Assembly: GCA_900471925.1 (NCBI GenBank)
Contig: UCGV01000017.1
Location: 62,001 to 126,000 of the forward strand
Direction of reading: 5' to 3'
DNA from: Hyphomicrobiales bacterium
Lineage (GTDB): Bacteria; Pseudomonadota; Alphaproteobacteria; Rhizobiales; Rhizobiaceae
Length of the DNA stretch: 64,000 nt
Positions 42,700-51,634 of this stretch are shown in pieces (positions within the stretch are counted from its first letter, which is position 1; each line of letters opens with the position of its first letter). The notes below the pieces were generated by a model, which saw only the letters and a program-made list of their open reading frames with translations, had not been told where the DNA came from and did not search any database. The position numbers were made by a program, and so were the translations under genes.

Positions 42700-42775
42700 A
42701 CCGGCTTCTCCAATCGCCACGAACCCGCAAATACATATGCACGGCAGGACCAGGCTGCCGTGCACGTCCACTGAC

Positions 42776-43672
42776 CTACTCAGCGGGCAGCCAAGATTTC
42801 CACACCGCTTCGTGCGATTTCATCCATTCTTGGGCCGCGTCCTGCGGAGACAGACCACCGTTGTCGATCCGATCCATCGCTGCGGCGACGTCCTCTCGGC
42901 TTAAGGTGAACTTTTCGAGGATGTGGATTGCGTTCGGGACTTTCTCTGCGTAAGCGCTATTGGCAAGCTTGAGGACTTCATTGTCAGGCCTGAAGCCCGG
43001 ACGTTGGACGTAGCCTCCCAGCGACGAATTGATGACCCAATTGGGCTCATATCCCCAGCCCAGAAATGGCTTTTTCTGATCGACCGCCGACTTAAGCTCG
43101 GTAACAAGTGCTGCTGCCGAGCCAGAATTTACGTTGGCCAGGTTCAGTCCTTCTTTTTTTATGAAATCGGCTGAATCGCTCATCCAGTCCGCAGGCGCAT
43201 CCACATAACGGCCGAGTGGAGCCGTATCGGCACTTTCGAGCGCCTTAATGCAATCAGGATTCCTGAAGGCAGTCCAATCTGGCAGACCTGGGCAGAACTT
43301 TTCCAGCTCCTTCGTGTACCACCAACCTTCCACGACCTTAACGCCTGTCGGTCCAAAGTTCTTAACCTTCCCGGTCGCGAGAGCGGCGTTTGTCATGTCT
43401 GGTACGGTCTGCCACGCGCCCAGTGTTATATCGATGTCTCCGTTTTCCACGGCAATGAACTGCGCAGAAGAGTCCGACTGAATGTATTTTACTCGGTAGC
43501 CGTACTCCTTGATGACTTCGCCATAGACAGCGTTGATGAAATCGCTGTCTGAAGAGCCAATGGCCAGCACCTTCACGGGCTCGCGCGTTTCCGGAGCTGA
43601 CTTAGCTTCTTGCGTAAACGCTCCAAGGCTCGCCGCCAGCATCAAACCAGTAAATGCAGTTTTGTATCGCAT
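42776..43672 (-). CDS. Periplasmic glycine betaine/choline-type substrate-binding protein (OpuAC family)
   Basis: This 298-residue protein starts at 43672 with GGGGA 8 bases upstream. The N-terminus MRYKTAFTGLMLAASLGAFT is a Sec signal, cleaved near KSA-PET. The mature protein has the OpuAC opening VKVLAIGSSDSDFINAVYGE, the DITLGAWQT motif and several tryptophans (GWWYTKE, FLGWGYEPNWV) that could form the aromatic cage for a quaternary ammonium group. It is the first gene of the minus-strand operon and sits close to the palindrome at 43782. A cationic ligand is inferred, not shown. Confidence 0.9.
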   Translation of the reverse strand: MRYKTAFTGLMLAASLGAFTQEAKSAPETREPVKVLAIGSSDSDFINAVYGEVIKEYGYRVKYIQSDSSAQFIAVENGDIDITLGAWQTVPDMTNAALATGKVKNFGPTGVKVVEGWWYTKELEKFCPGLPDWTAFRNPDCIKALESADTAPLGRYVDAPADWMSDSADFIKKEGLNLANVNSGSAAALVTELKSAVDQKKPFLGWGYEPNWVINSSLGGYVQRPGFRPDNEVLKLANSAYAEKVPNAIHILEKFTLSREDVAAAMDRIDNGGLSPQDAAQEWMKSHEAVWKSWLPAE

Positions 43673-43781
43673 GCCATATTCCCCTGTTTTAGTGTTTCTA
43701 GGCCGCGTCTTGCCGCTCGCTAGCGACGTGCGAAGACTAGGGAAAGGGCAGGGTGCTGACAATCAATGAACGTGAAACGAC

Positions 43782-43800
43782 GTGTAACGGTGAGTTACAC
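43782..43800. promoter_or_regulatory. Perfect palindrome GTGTAAC-N5-GTTACAC, candidate shared operator
   Basis: Seven-base arms match exactly around GGTGA. It lies in the 270-base divergent promoter region, 110 bases from the binding-protein start (43672) and 143 bases from the aldehyde dehydrogenase start (43943), and is flanked by ACGA and TCGT. It is well placed to co-regulate both catabolic operons. Confidence 0.65.
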
Positions 43801-43942
43801 ATTCGTACCTTTTCTCTCGATATCGTGAGACGAACGAGCGGTGCCTGTAACTTTTGGCTGCAGGTGTGTTCATCGATTTTGCTTCTGCCAATCGCTGCCC
43901 GTCATCATTGTAGATCCATCGTTCCCTTTAAGGTGGATCCGG

Positions 43943-45463
43943 ATGACCGACAGAATTGTTCTCGACTATCTCGAAAAGTGGAAAGTGCCGTCGGAGACCG
44001 TGCAGCTTGCTACGCGACCAATATCGCACTGGATCAATGGAGCACCATTGGTTTCCGGTGGTCCGATCACCGTCTTCGAGCCAAGCACGGGGGCAATCCT
44101 TACTGAAACCTATGATGGCGGCGCTGATGTCGTCGAGCAGGCGATTGCATCGTCGCGCAAGGCTTTCGAGGGTTCGTGGTCCGCCCTGAGACCTCTGGAT
44201 CGGCAGACGCTGATCCTTAAGCTGGCGGACGTATTGGAAGCTCACCAGGAAGAACTCGGCCTGCTCGAATCCATTGATGTCGGTAAACCGTTATCGCAGG
44301 CGATCGGCATCGACATCGGCGGCGCCATCGACGTGTTGAGATATTTTGGAGGCTGGGCGACCAAGATTTCCGGCCGCACGGGCGACATGGCTGCATACAA
44401 TTCTCAGTTCTTAGGCATGACCTTGCGCCAGCCAGTGGGTGTTGTCGCTGCAATCGCCCCTTGGAATTTTCCTTTACAGACACTGATCTGGAAAATGGGC
44501 GCCGCGTTCGCTGCGGGCTGTACCGTTGTTGCAAAGCCTAGCGACGCCACGCCTTTAACGACGCTTAGACTCGCCGAGCTTATTACGGAAACTGGTTTCC
44601 CGGACGGTGTCTTTAACGTCGTGAACGGCAAAGGCTCCGTTACAGGAGCCGCTCTGGTCAGTCATCCCGGCATAAACAAAGTTAGCTTCACGGGTTCGAC
44701 CGCGACCGGCATACGCGTCGGCGAGGCCGCCCTCCAAAACATGGCGCGAATGACGTTAGAGCTTGGCGGCAAGTCGCCAGCACTCGTATTCGCTGACAGC
44801 GACATCGACACCGTCGTGGAAGGTCTTTTTAACGGCATTTACTTTAACGCTGGCCAGGTCTGTGACGCGACATCTCGAGCGATCGTCGATGCGAAAATTT
44901 ACGACGAAGTCCGCGAAAAGCTCATTCAACGGACCAGAGCCATTCGAGTGTTACCTGGCTTGGATCCGGACAGCAGTATGGGACCAATGGTTTCCCAAGC
45001 ACACCGCGACAACGTCTTGGGGTTTGTTAATCAAGCACGAGCGGACGGTTTGAGCTTTGCTGTCGATCAAGCGCAGGTTCACAACGAAGGATACTTCGTC
45101 GGGCCGGTCATTGTTGAGAATGCCCCGCCGCCACATCCCGTCTGGCGAGAAGAGATTTTTGGGCCGGTCCTCGCCCTCAATCGAGCGAGCGGTCCAGATG
45201 ATATCCTGCGCCAAGCGCGCGACACCCGATATGGCCTTGGGGCGGCAATCTATTCTCGAGACATCGGTCAGGTGCTTGGAGCAGCGCGCGCTATCAATGC
45301 CGGCACCATTTATGTGAACGGCCACGGCTTTTTGGATCCTTCATTTCCATTTGGAGGCCTTGGAATGTCCGGCTTCGGAAAAGACATGGGTGCCGAGCAG
45401 ATGGATGCCTATCTCGAAACCAAGACGGTGCTCATCTCCGGCCTTCAGATTGACGGAGCGTGA
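43943..45463 (+). CDS. NAD(P)-dependent aldehyde dehydrogenase (betaine-aldehyde dehydrogenase-like)
   Basis: This 506-residue enzyme starts at 43943 (MTDRIVLDYLEKW) with AAGGTGG upstream. Catalytic residues are N175 (APWNFP), E273 (LELGGKSP) and C307 (GQVCDATSR); the cofactor motif is FTGSTATG. The spacing E273 to C307 is canonical. It opens the plus-strand operon and is followed one base later by the PLP-enzyme gene. It plausibly oxidises the aldehyde made by the divergently encoded GMC enzyme. BetB-like sequence does not prove betaine aldehyde as substrate. Confidence 0.92.
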   Translation: MTDRIVLDYLEKWKVPSETVQLATRPISHWINGAPLVSGGPITVFEPSTGAILTETYDGGADVVEQAIASSRKAFEGSWSALRPLDRQTLILKLADVLEAHQEELGLLESIDVGKPLSQAIGIDIGGAIDVLRYFGGWATKISGRTGDMAAYNSQFLGMTLRQPVGVVAAIAPWNFPLQTLIWKMGAAFAAGCTVVAKPSDATPLTTLRLAELITETGFPDGVFNVVNGKGSVTGAALVSHPGINKVSFTGSTATGIRVGEAALQNMARMTLELGGKSPALVFADSDIDTVVEGLFNGIYFNAGQVCDATSRAIVDAKIYDEVREKLIQRTRAIRVLPGLDPDSSMGPMVSQAHRDNVLGFVNQARADGLSFAVDQAQVHNEGYFVGPVIVENAPPPHPVWREEIFGPVLALNRASGPDDILRQARDTRYGLGAAIYSRDIGQVLGAARAINAGTIYVNGHGFLDPSFPFGGLGMSGFGKDMGAEQMDAYLETKTVLISGLQIDGA

Positions 45464-45464
45464 C

Positions 45465-46802
45465 ATGAAAAATCCAACCTACGATGCAGACGAGATGGAG
45501 CGCCGCCTCACGGCTGATGCAATGGCGCCGTTAGATGGAACCACAAAGGGCATTCCCTCTCGTCTTAGCGGCAATTTCGACGATGTTGGGCGGCAAGAAC
45601 TGTCTTTGCTTGATGGTGACCTTCCCTTTCCCGTTGCAGTGCTGCGGCAGTCCGCTTTGGATCAGAATAGAGCATGGATGCGCTCATTCCTGGCATCGAC
45701 CGGCGTGAAGATCGCGCCGCACGGAAAGACGCCAATGGCTCCCGCTCTGGCACAGATGCAGATGCAGGACGGTGCGTGGGGGATAACTGCGGCTACCGCG
45801 CAGCAGGCGGCAATATTCGCGGCATTCGGCATACGGCGCATCATCCTGGCCAACCAGGTTGTCGGTGCTGAGAACATCCGCGTTGTCATCGAAGATCTGC
45901 TGGAAAAATATGAGGACCTAGAACTCTCGTGTCTCGTCGACTCCGCTTCAGGCGCGCAGTTGCTTGCCGACGCCATCCGCTCAAGAGGAGTTATCCCACA
46001 TCGTCCGCTGCGGGTTTTGATCGAGGTCGGTGCGGTCGGAGGTCGAACCGGCGCCCGCGGGGCTGAGGCAGCTCTTTCATTGGCTAGATTTGTTGCTTCG
46101 CTGCCTGAATTGGCTCTTTCCGGTGTTGAGGCTTACGAGGGCGTGTTTGGCGATCATTCACCGGATGCACGCACTGCCTTGGCTCGCAATATGGTCGAGG
46201 AAGTTGCCGCACTGGCGCATGTGGCAGCGGCTGAAGGATTGTTTGCGGACGGACCTATTGTTGTCACTGCTGGTGGCACAGAATTTTTCGATCTCGCAGC
46301 TCGGGCATTGTCAGCCGGTATCGCGGGACGAGAAGTCGTGCCGGTAATCCGGAGCGGCTGCTACCTGACCCACGATCATCTGTCATTCGCGCGCATGTTT
46401 GAACGAATGCTCGACCGAGACCCCTCGCTATCTAAATTGGGTCCCGGGCTGACGCCTGCACTAGAAGTATGGGCTGCCGTGCAGTCCCAACCCGAACCAG
46501 GCTTGGCGTTTGCGACGATGGGCAAACGGGATGTGTCCTACGACGTCGAGATGCCGGTTCCAACTCATTGGTTCCGACCGGGACGAGATCAAGCGCCAAT
46601 AGCAGTTCCAGAAGGCGTTTCCGTCCTTCGCCTGAACGATCAACACGCTTTTTTGCGCGTGCCAGACCCATCGCCTTTCGAACTCGGCGATTTGCTAGGG
46701 TTTGGTGTCAGTCATGTATGCACGACCTTCGACAAATGGCGCTCCGTATTGCTGGTCGATGACCAGTATCGCGTCACGCGTGCAATCCGCACATATTTTT
46801 GA
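45465..46802 (+). CDS. D-threonine aldolase / D-serine dehydratase-like PLP enzyme
   Basis: This is a 445-residue fold-type III (alanine-racemase-like) protein. The start at 45465 has GGAG 8 bases upstream and lies one base after the aldehyde dehydrogenase stop. The PLP lysine is in KIAPHGKTPMAP. The C-terminal metal pair is seen as H and C in FGVSHVCTTFDKW, as in D-threonine aldolase and eukaryotic D-serine dehydratase. The sequence after the lysine (TPMAP) differs from the usual THK. Likely substrates are D-beta-hydroxy amino acids, cleaved to an aldehyde plus glycine or dehydrated to a keto acid. It links to the RidA protein, which clears enamine products. Confidence 0.83.
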   Translation: MKNPTYDADEMERRLTADAMAPLDGTTKGIPSRLSGNFDDVGRQELSLLDGDLPFPVAVLRQSALDQNRAWMRSFLASTGVKIAPHGKTPMAPALAQMQMQDGAWGITAATAQQAAIFAAFGIRRIILANQVVGAENIRVVIEDLLEKYEDLELSCLVDSASGAQLLADAIRSRGVIPHRPLRVLIEVGAVGGRTGARGAEAALSLARFVASLPELALSGVEAYEGVFGDHSPDARTALARNMVEEVAALAHVAAAEGLFADGPIVVTAGGTEFFDLAARALSAGIAGREVVPVIRSGCYLTHDHLSFARMFERMLDRDPSLSKLGPGLTPALEVWAAVQSQPEPGLAFATMGKRDVSYDVEMPVPTHWFRPGRDQAPIAVPEGVSVLRLNDQHAFLRVPDPSPFELGDLLGFGVSHVCTTFDKWRSVLLVDDQYRVTRAIRTYF

Positions 46803-46818
46803 TGGCCTGCGCGCCATC
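46801..46818 (+). other. Short intergenic hairpin in the operon
   Basis: GATGGC and GCCATC form a perfect 6-base stem around CTGCGC, beginning within the PLP-enzyme stop codon and ending 23 bases before the next start. There is no T-tract, so it is more likely an mRNA-stability or translation element than a terminator. Confidence 0.35.
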
Positions 46819-46841
46819 CAACCGGGAAGAGGCATCACACA

Positions 46842-47975
46842 ATGAACGAGATCGACGTTCTGAAACTCACGCAGGAACTCCTGGCGATCGATACGATCGA
46901 TCCGCCGGGAAACGAGGAGAAAGCTGCACAGGTCATCGCGCGGATCCTGGAAAGCGAAGGCATCGAATATACCCTCCAAACGATTGCGCCGGGGCGTACC
47001 AACCTTGTTGCGCGCGTTAAGGGCACCGGCGGGCGTCCTGCGCTTTCCATGTCGGCCCATTTCGACACGATCGGCGTCGATCCAGAAACCTGGACGCGAA
47101 ACGCTTTCGGCGGCGAAGTTGAAGATGGTCGCGTCTACGGCCGTGGGTCTACGGACATGAAGGGGGGGCTGGCGGCGATGACCGTTGCTGCGATCCAGAT
47201 CCAGAGAGCGGCTACTCGACTGCGCGGCGATTTGATACTGCATTTTACAGCCGCGGAAAATTCGAGCCTGCTTGGTGCAAAGGCGCTCGTAGAGGGCGGT
47301 TTCTTCGCCGGCGTCGGCGCTCTGCTAAACTCCGAACCGTCGTCGATGAAGCTTTTCGTGACGGAAAAGGGCACAGTATGGATCCGGGCAACGGCACGCG
47401 GTGATACCGGGCACTCGGCATTTCGCGATGGCGAGACCGGGGATCGTGGCAATGCTATCGTGCGTCTGGCTCGTTTCATCGACCGGATTAACGACCTCGA
47501 TCTCAAAGCTCCGGCGCACCGTCATCTCAAGCCGCCGACAATCAATCCCGGCATGATTTCGGGTGGACTTTCCACGCCGCTCACCCCGCCCCGTGCCGTT
47601 TGCGATATCGACATCCGTTTGGTGCCAGGACTAACGCCGGAAGATGTACTGGCCGCCTTTCAGACAGAAGCGGACCCTCACATCACGCTCGAAATCGTCG
47701 ATTCGAAACCTCCCGTCGATACGCCAGACGATCACCCGTTCGTCGAACTGTGCCTTGAAACCCTCAAAGCCGAGACGAACTTCTCAGGAGGCCCTGAAGG
47801 CGTACCCTACTATTCCGACTGCGCGGTTATCGCGCCTGTCCTCAATCTGCCGATGGTCATCATTGGTCCGGGCGAAGTCGGTCACAGCGGGCGGCCGGAC
47901 GAGTATTGCGAAATCGACAAGCTTGAAGCGTCGGTTCGAGTATATCGCGCTATCGCAGAAAGGTATCTCGCATGA
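46842..47975 (+). CDS. M20-family metallo-hydrolase (ArgE/DapE/acylase type) with an altered metal ligand
   Basis: This is a 377-residue hydrolase. Metal ligands H73 and D75 (SAHFDT), D105 (GRGSTDMKGG), E165 (NSEPSS) and H348 (VGHSGRPDE) align with the family, as does the catalytic E139. The next residue, normally a metal-binding Glu (the second E of TADEE), is N140 (FTAAENSSLLGA). The dimerisation domain is recognisable by RGDTGHSAFRDGETG. Known members remove acyl, succinyl or carbamoyl groups from amino acids. The next gene starts inside its last codons (ATGA overlap). Whether N140 reduces the metal count to one is an open question. Confidence 0.87.
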   Translation: MNEIDVLKLTQELLAIDTIDPPGNEEKAAQVIARILESEGIEYTLQTIAPGRTNLVARVKGTGGRPALSMSAHFDTIGVDPETWTRNAFGGEVEDGRVYGRGSTDMKGGLAAMTVAAIQIQRAATRLRGDLILHFTAAENSSLLGAKALVEGGFFAGVGALLNSEPSSMKLFVTEKGTVWIRATARGDTGHSAFRDGETGDRGNAIVRLARFIDRINDLDLKAPAHRHLKPPTINPGMISGGLSTPLTPPRAVCDIDIRLVPGLTPEDVLAAFQTEADPHITLEIVDSKPPVDTPDDHPFVELCLETLKAETNFSGGPEGVPYYSDCAVIAPVLNLPMVIIGPGEVGHSGRPDEYCEIDKLEASVRVYRAIAERYLA

Positions 47976-48430
47976 CAACGGCCGAAGAACGCCTCATGGC
48001 TTTAGGTTTGACGTTGCCTGATGTGCCCGCTCCTATTGCTACCTACTTGCCTTACAAGCTGGCGGGCTCCCTCCTATTCCTCTCCGGCCAGGTGCCCCGC
48101 CGCGATGACGGCTCCCTTTTTAGGGGCAAGATTGGAGCAGAAATTAGTGCGGAGGAGGGCTATCAGCATGCCAGGATCTGCGCCCTGCAGCTCATTGCCG
48201 TTGCGAAGCTAGCAGTCGGTGATCTGTCGCGGCTTTCGGTGACAAAGGTGCTTGGCATGGTCAATGCCGTCCCGGAATTTTCCGATCACCCCAAGGTCAT
48301 TAATGGTGCGTCCGATTTGTTTGTGGAGATCTTTGGCGAAGATGGCAAACATGCGCGCAGCGCGGTTGGAATGGGTTCGCTTCCCAATCAGGTGACTGTC
48401 GAAGTCGAGGCGGTCTTTTATGTCCGGTGA
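47972..48430 (+). CDS. RidA/YjgF-family enamine deaminase
   Basis: This is a 152-residue RidA-superfamily protein. The conserved C-terminal block HARSAVGMGSLPNQVTVEVE carries the arginine that binds the carboxylate of 2-aminoacrylate-type enamines, and LLFLSGQVPRRDDG is the usual N-terminal block. It is about 25 residues longer than E. coli RidA, with an extra start segment as in the YjgH/TdcF-like group. The ATG overlaps the M20 stop. It most likely hydrolyses reactive imines or enamines from the PLP enzyme or the amine oxidase of this pathway. Confidence 0.9.
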   Translation: MTTAEERLMALGLTLPDVPAPIATYLPYKLAGSLLFLSGQVPRRDDGSLFRGKIGAEISAEEGYQHARICALQLIAVAKLAVGDLSRLSVTKVLGMVNAVPEFSDHPKVINGASDLFVEIFGEDGKHARSAVGMGSLPNQVTVEVEAVFYVR

Positions 48431-49811
48431 AATCGAAACTGGTGCGGCGTTACCGTTGACCGCGCGGAGCGCCCTTCATTCCATGGCCGATGGGATTATA
48501 AGCGCCGAAATTATTGCCCACCGGATGATAGAAAAAATTCAATCGACCGACGGAGAGGGCTCCCGGGCGTATCTGTCGCTCGATGTCGAAGCGGCGGCAA
48601 AGGCCGCGCAAGCAGCTGATCAGGCAAGGGCGGCGGGTCACTCAGGTCCACTTGCGGGATTGCCAGTCGCGATCAAGGACCTCTTTGACATCAAGGGACA
48701 GGTGACGACTGCCGGATCACTCGTCTTGGCCGGTGCCGAGCCTGCGCATAAGGACGCGGCAATGGTCGAGCGGCTGAGGAGCGCAGGCGCCGTCATTCTC
48801 GGCCGCAGCCATATGAATGAGTTCGCATATTCAGCGCTCGGGACCAATCCGCACTTCCCACAGCCACGTTCGCCATGGGATCGGGAAAGGGATGACGGTC
48901 GCGGTAGATCTCCCGGTGGATCAACTTCAGGTGGTGCTGTCGCGGTCGCGGATGGCTTGGCTTATGCGGCACTTGGTAGCGATACCGGAGGCTCGACGAG
49001 AATTCCCGCAGCATTTTGCGGAATGACAGGATGGCGTCCGTCACAAAATCGGATGTCCGGTCAGGGTGCTTTTCCACTCGCGGCGAGCTTCGATACACCT
49101 GGCTTGATCGCCCGTTGCGTCGATGATTGCCAACTCTTTGACAGCATACTGACAGGTGACAACGAACAACACCCGGTCCCCCCTGTCACTTCGCTTCGAT
49201 TATGCCGTGCCGATGGCATGCCGTTTGATGATTTGGAAGCTGAAGTGGAGGGTGCAACCCGCAAAGCGCTGAACATCTTAATCGCTGCAGGCGCTCGCAT
49301 AGATGCCTGCAGCAAATTCGATTGGGCTGCACCGGCAACAGCCCTGCGCGCCGGGCAAATCACCGCAGTCGAAGGTCTTGTTGCACACGGTAAACTCATT
49401 GATCGCTGGCGAGAGTACGATCCAAGAGTTGTTGCTCGGATGCGCGGTGGTGAAGAGGTCAAAGCGAAAGACTATGTAGCCGCGTTACGAAATATTGAAA
49501 TCCTCAAGGAAGAGTTTGACCACGTCTTTAAAGGGTTCGATGCAATTCTGATGCCCACCGTGGCCATCGTGCCGCCGAGACTGGCGGAGCTTGACGAAGA
49601 CGACGCTTTCTTCGCCATCAATACGAAAGCACTCCGCAACACGCTGATTGCAAGCATATTAGATCTCCCCGCAATATCCATTCCCATACATGCACAAAAT
49701 GAGGCGCCGGTTGGCTTGATGCTAATTGGTCGGCGGGGTTGCGACACAAAACTGCTTGTGATTGCCAAAGTAATTGAAAGCACTTTGCGCACGCACGTCA
49801 GCACGGGCTGA
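48420..49811 (+). CDS. Amidase-signature-family amidohydrolase
   Basis: This is a 463-residue enzyme. The Ser-cisSer-Lys triad is visible: K86 in LPVAIKDLFD, the glycine/serine loop GGSTSGGA (residues 166-173) and S192 in GSDTGGSTRIPAAFCG. Its start overlaps the ridA end by 11 bases. In the loop before GGSTSGG the spacer RSPWDRERDDGRG is longer and more charged than usual. It is GatA-like in length but not part of a GatCAB operon, so a catabolic amidase releasing ammonia or an amine is inferred. Confidence 0.9.
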   Translation: MSGEIETGAALPLTARSALHSMADGIISAEIIAHRMIEKIQSTDGEGSRAYLSLDVEAAAKAAQAADQARAAGHSGPLAGLPVAIKDLFDIKGQVTTAGSLVLAGAEPAHKDAAMVERLRSAGAVILGRSHMNEFAYSALGTNPHFPQPRSPWDRERDDGRGRSPGGSTSGGAVAVADGLAYAALGSDTGGSTRIPAAFCGMTGWRPSQNRMSGQGAFPLAASFDTPGLIARCVDDCQLFDSILTGDNEQHPVPPVTSLRLCRADGMPFDDLEAEVEGATRKALNILIAAGARIDACSKFDWAAPATALRAGQITAVEGLVAHGKLIDRWREYDPRVVARMRGGEEVKAKDYVAALRNIEILKEEFDHVFKGFDAILMPTVAIVPPRLAELDEDDAFFAINTKALRNTLIASILDLPAISIPIHAQNEAPVGLMLIGRRGCDTKLLVIAKVIESTLRTHVSTG

Positions 49812-49875
49812 CCAAGCTCGCATAAAAAGGGAAGGCCGTTGCGTTTAGGAACCGACCAATAACAAGGAACACAAC

Positions 49876-50661
49876 ATGACAGCGACAGAAACGATTTCCG
49901 AAATCCGTCAGGTTCGTATCCCGGGCGGAAAAACTGAGGACAATTACGGCGAACGGGTTCGTGTAGGCCTTATCGCCCTTTGCGATGACCTCGCGGTGGA
50001 TCGGGATTTTGCCCGCATGGTGCCGGATGATCGTGTGGCGCTTGTGACGTCCCGCATCTTTTTGGAGCAACCGAACTCCAAGCGGACGTTTCTCGACATG
50101 GCGGAGCGGATCCCGGACACAGCCGCTCTTTTGTGTCCACTTCTGCGGCTCGATTCAATCGTTTTCGGTTGTACGTCAGCAACATCCTACATTGGGGAGA
50201 AGCGAGTTACCGAACTCGTCCATAGCGTCAGACCAGGTGTGAACGTCACAAACCCCGGCACGGCTGCGATCGCGGCTCTTCGTGCGGTAGGTGCAAAAAA
50301 AGTTTCCGTGATCACCCCCTACACCGTCACCAATACGGCGAATGTCGTTCGTATGCTATCGGATGGTGGGATCGAGTGTGTCCAAGTCTCCTGCTTTGGC
50401 CTAGACACAGATATGGCGATCGGCTCGGTTCCGCGCGACGCTTATCTCGAGGTTGCCCGCGCGACGGATCACCAAGATGCTGAGGCAATATTTGTCTCTT
50501 GCACAGCAACGAAGGCGCTAGATGCAATCGATGCCATCGAGGCGGCGACAGGCTTGCCATGTGTCACGTCAAATCAAGCAGCTTTCTGGCATGCGATGAA
50601 ACTCGCGGGTTGGGAGGAACCGATCCCAGGATATGGTAGGTTAATGTTGGACCGCTGGTGA
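49876..50661 (+). CDS. Asp/Glu racemase-superfamily enzyme (maleate isomerase/EutA/arylmalonate decarboxylase branch)
   Basis: This is a 261-residue enzyme. The two catalytic cysteines are C99 (VFGCTSATSYIG) and C209 (FVSCTATKALD), and VTNPGTAAIAALRAVGAKKV is typical of the maleate cis-trans isomerase / EutA group. Racemisation, cis-trans isomerisation or decarboxylation are all known for this branch. It is the last gene of the plus-strand operon, 64 bases after the amidase. A maleamate-to-maleate-to-fumarate sequence (amidase then isomerase) is an attractive reading but remains inference. Confidence 0.82.
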   Translation: MTATETISEIRQVRIPGGKTEDNYGERVRVGLIALCDDLAVDRDFARMVPDDRVALVTSRIFLEQPNSKRTFLDMAERIPDTAALLCPLLRLDSIVFGCTSATSYIGEKRVTELVHSVRPGVNVTNPGTAAIAALRAVGAKKVSVITPYTVTNTANVVRMLSDGGIECVQVSCFGLDTDMAIGSVPRDAYLEVARATDHQDAEAIFVSCTATKALDAIDAIEAATGLPCVTSNQAAFWHAMKLAGWEEPIPGYGRLMLDRW

Positions 50662-51299
50662 GACCGGATTCATGTAAAAGGCGGTGAGGTGCAGTCCCTA
50701 TTGCCTCGGTTGTCATTTGTGGATCCTCCAGGCCACAGACCTCGGCTCGGCCTCAAGCCCGGCAGTGTGCTGCCCAGATCTATGCACGTCCATTTTCCAA
50801 AGGGGATGAACATGAGGACTGGGCAGCCGCAGGACCAAACGATAAGGTTGTTTCCACCGAAATCATTCCGAGAGAGATCCTTACCATAGCAGGGCTCGGT
50901 TCTGATGATGATTTGACTTGCGTCCGCAGATCTTTCAGCCAGCTTTTCGAAAAGCAAGCCCGATCCCGAATCCTGGTCTGGAGCAGACAATGACAATAGC
51001 CAACGCCCTGCAAAGCTTCCTCACATTCTTAAAGGAGATAGCAGATGAGGCAGCAACCACCCATAGCGCCGGTGTGGTCATGGGAGGCCCTTTTTCCTGG
51101 GTAGAAGTGCACCGGGAAACGTCGCCTGGAACTTTGGATAAACGGACTATTTCGTGTGACGCCCTTAACAATGAACGCCCAGCTACATTGGACAGCGCTC
51201 GAAGTCGACCGTCTGCATTTGATAAGCAGGATTTCTGCTGAGACCGGAGCCTGTTATATATGGTGCGAATGACCCGCCCGGAGTGAACAGCTTGGCGCT
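50662..51299. other. Non-coding stretch, no gene recognised
   Basis: About 640 bases separate the racemase-type gene from the decayed transporter genes. Several short frames exist on both strands (for example plus 50918-51241 and minus 50996-50670) with no recognisable motif, ribosome site or domain. It may be decayed DNA, given the pseudogene that follows. Confidence 0.4.
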
Positions 51300-51634
51300 T
51301 TAAGCCGAGCAGCCTAAGGTCAAGGCGCGGCCATAAGTCGAGTCGCTCAAGGGGACTCGCGACTGAAATCCAGTTCGTCCTTCGAGAAACCCAAAGCCGG
51401 AACGGATATTGGTGCGCTGCAGATTTCTCGCAGCGTTTTCCACATAAGCCAGGGCCAATATCGCTACGCCCAAAAGCGTCGTTACGACAACACCGGGCGC
51501 AGGCGAGTGTCTATGAGCACGCTCCGGCGGCGAGGGATAAAGATGGTTCTTCCCGCGCACGGTCTTCAGCGCGCTCTGCTGACCGATATTTCGTTTTCAG
51601 TTACCAGCCTTAAATCAGTGCCGATGGTGGCGCC
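51300..51634 (-). pseudogene. Decayed fusion of aapJ C-terminus and aapQ N-terminus
   Basis: On the minus strand, about 51634-51613 encodes ATIGTD (compare ATMGTDFGL in the intact AapJ gene nearby) and 51593-51545 encodes RNIGQQSALKTVRGKN (intact copy RNIGQQSPLKIERGKN). The same frame runs on through LYPSPPERAH into PGVVVTTLLGVAILALAYVE and NLQRTNIRSGFGFLEGRTGF, which is the first membrane helix and periplasmic motif of AapQ-type amino-acid permeases. It stops at 51300. Roughly 20 residues of aapJ, a stop codon and the rest of aapQ have been lost or added, so this is a deletion-fusion relic of an aapJQ operon. Confidence 0.72.
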
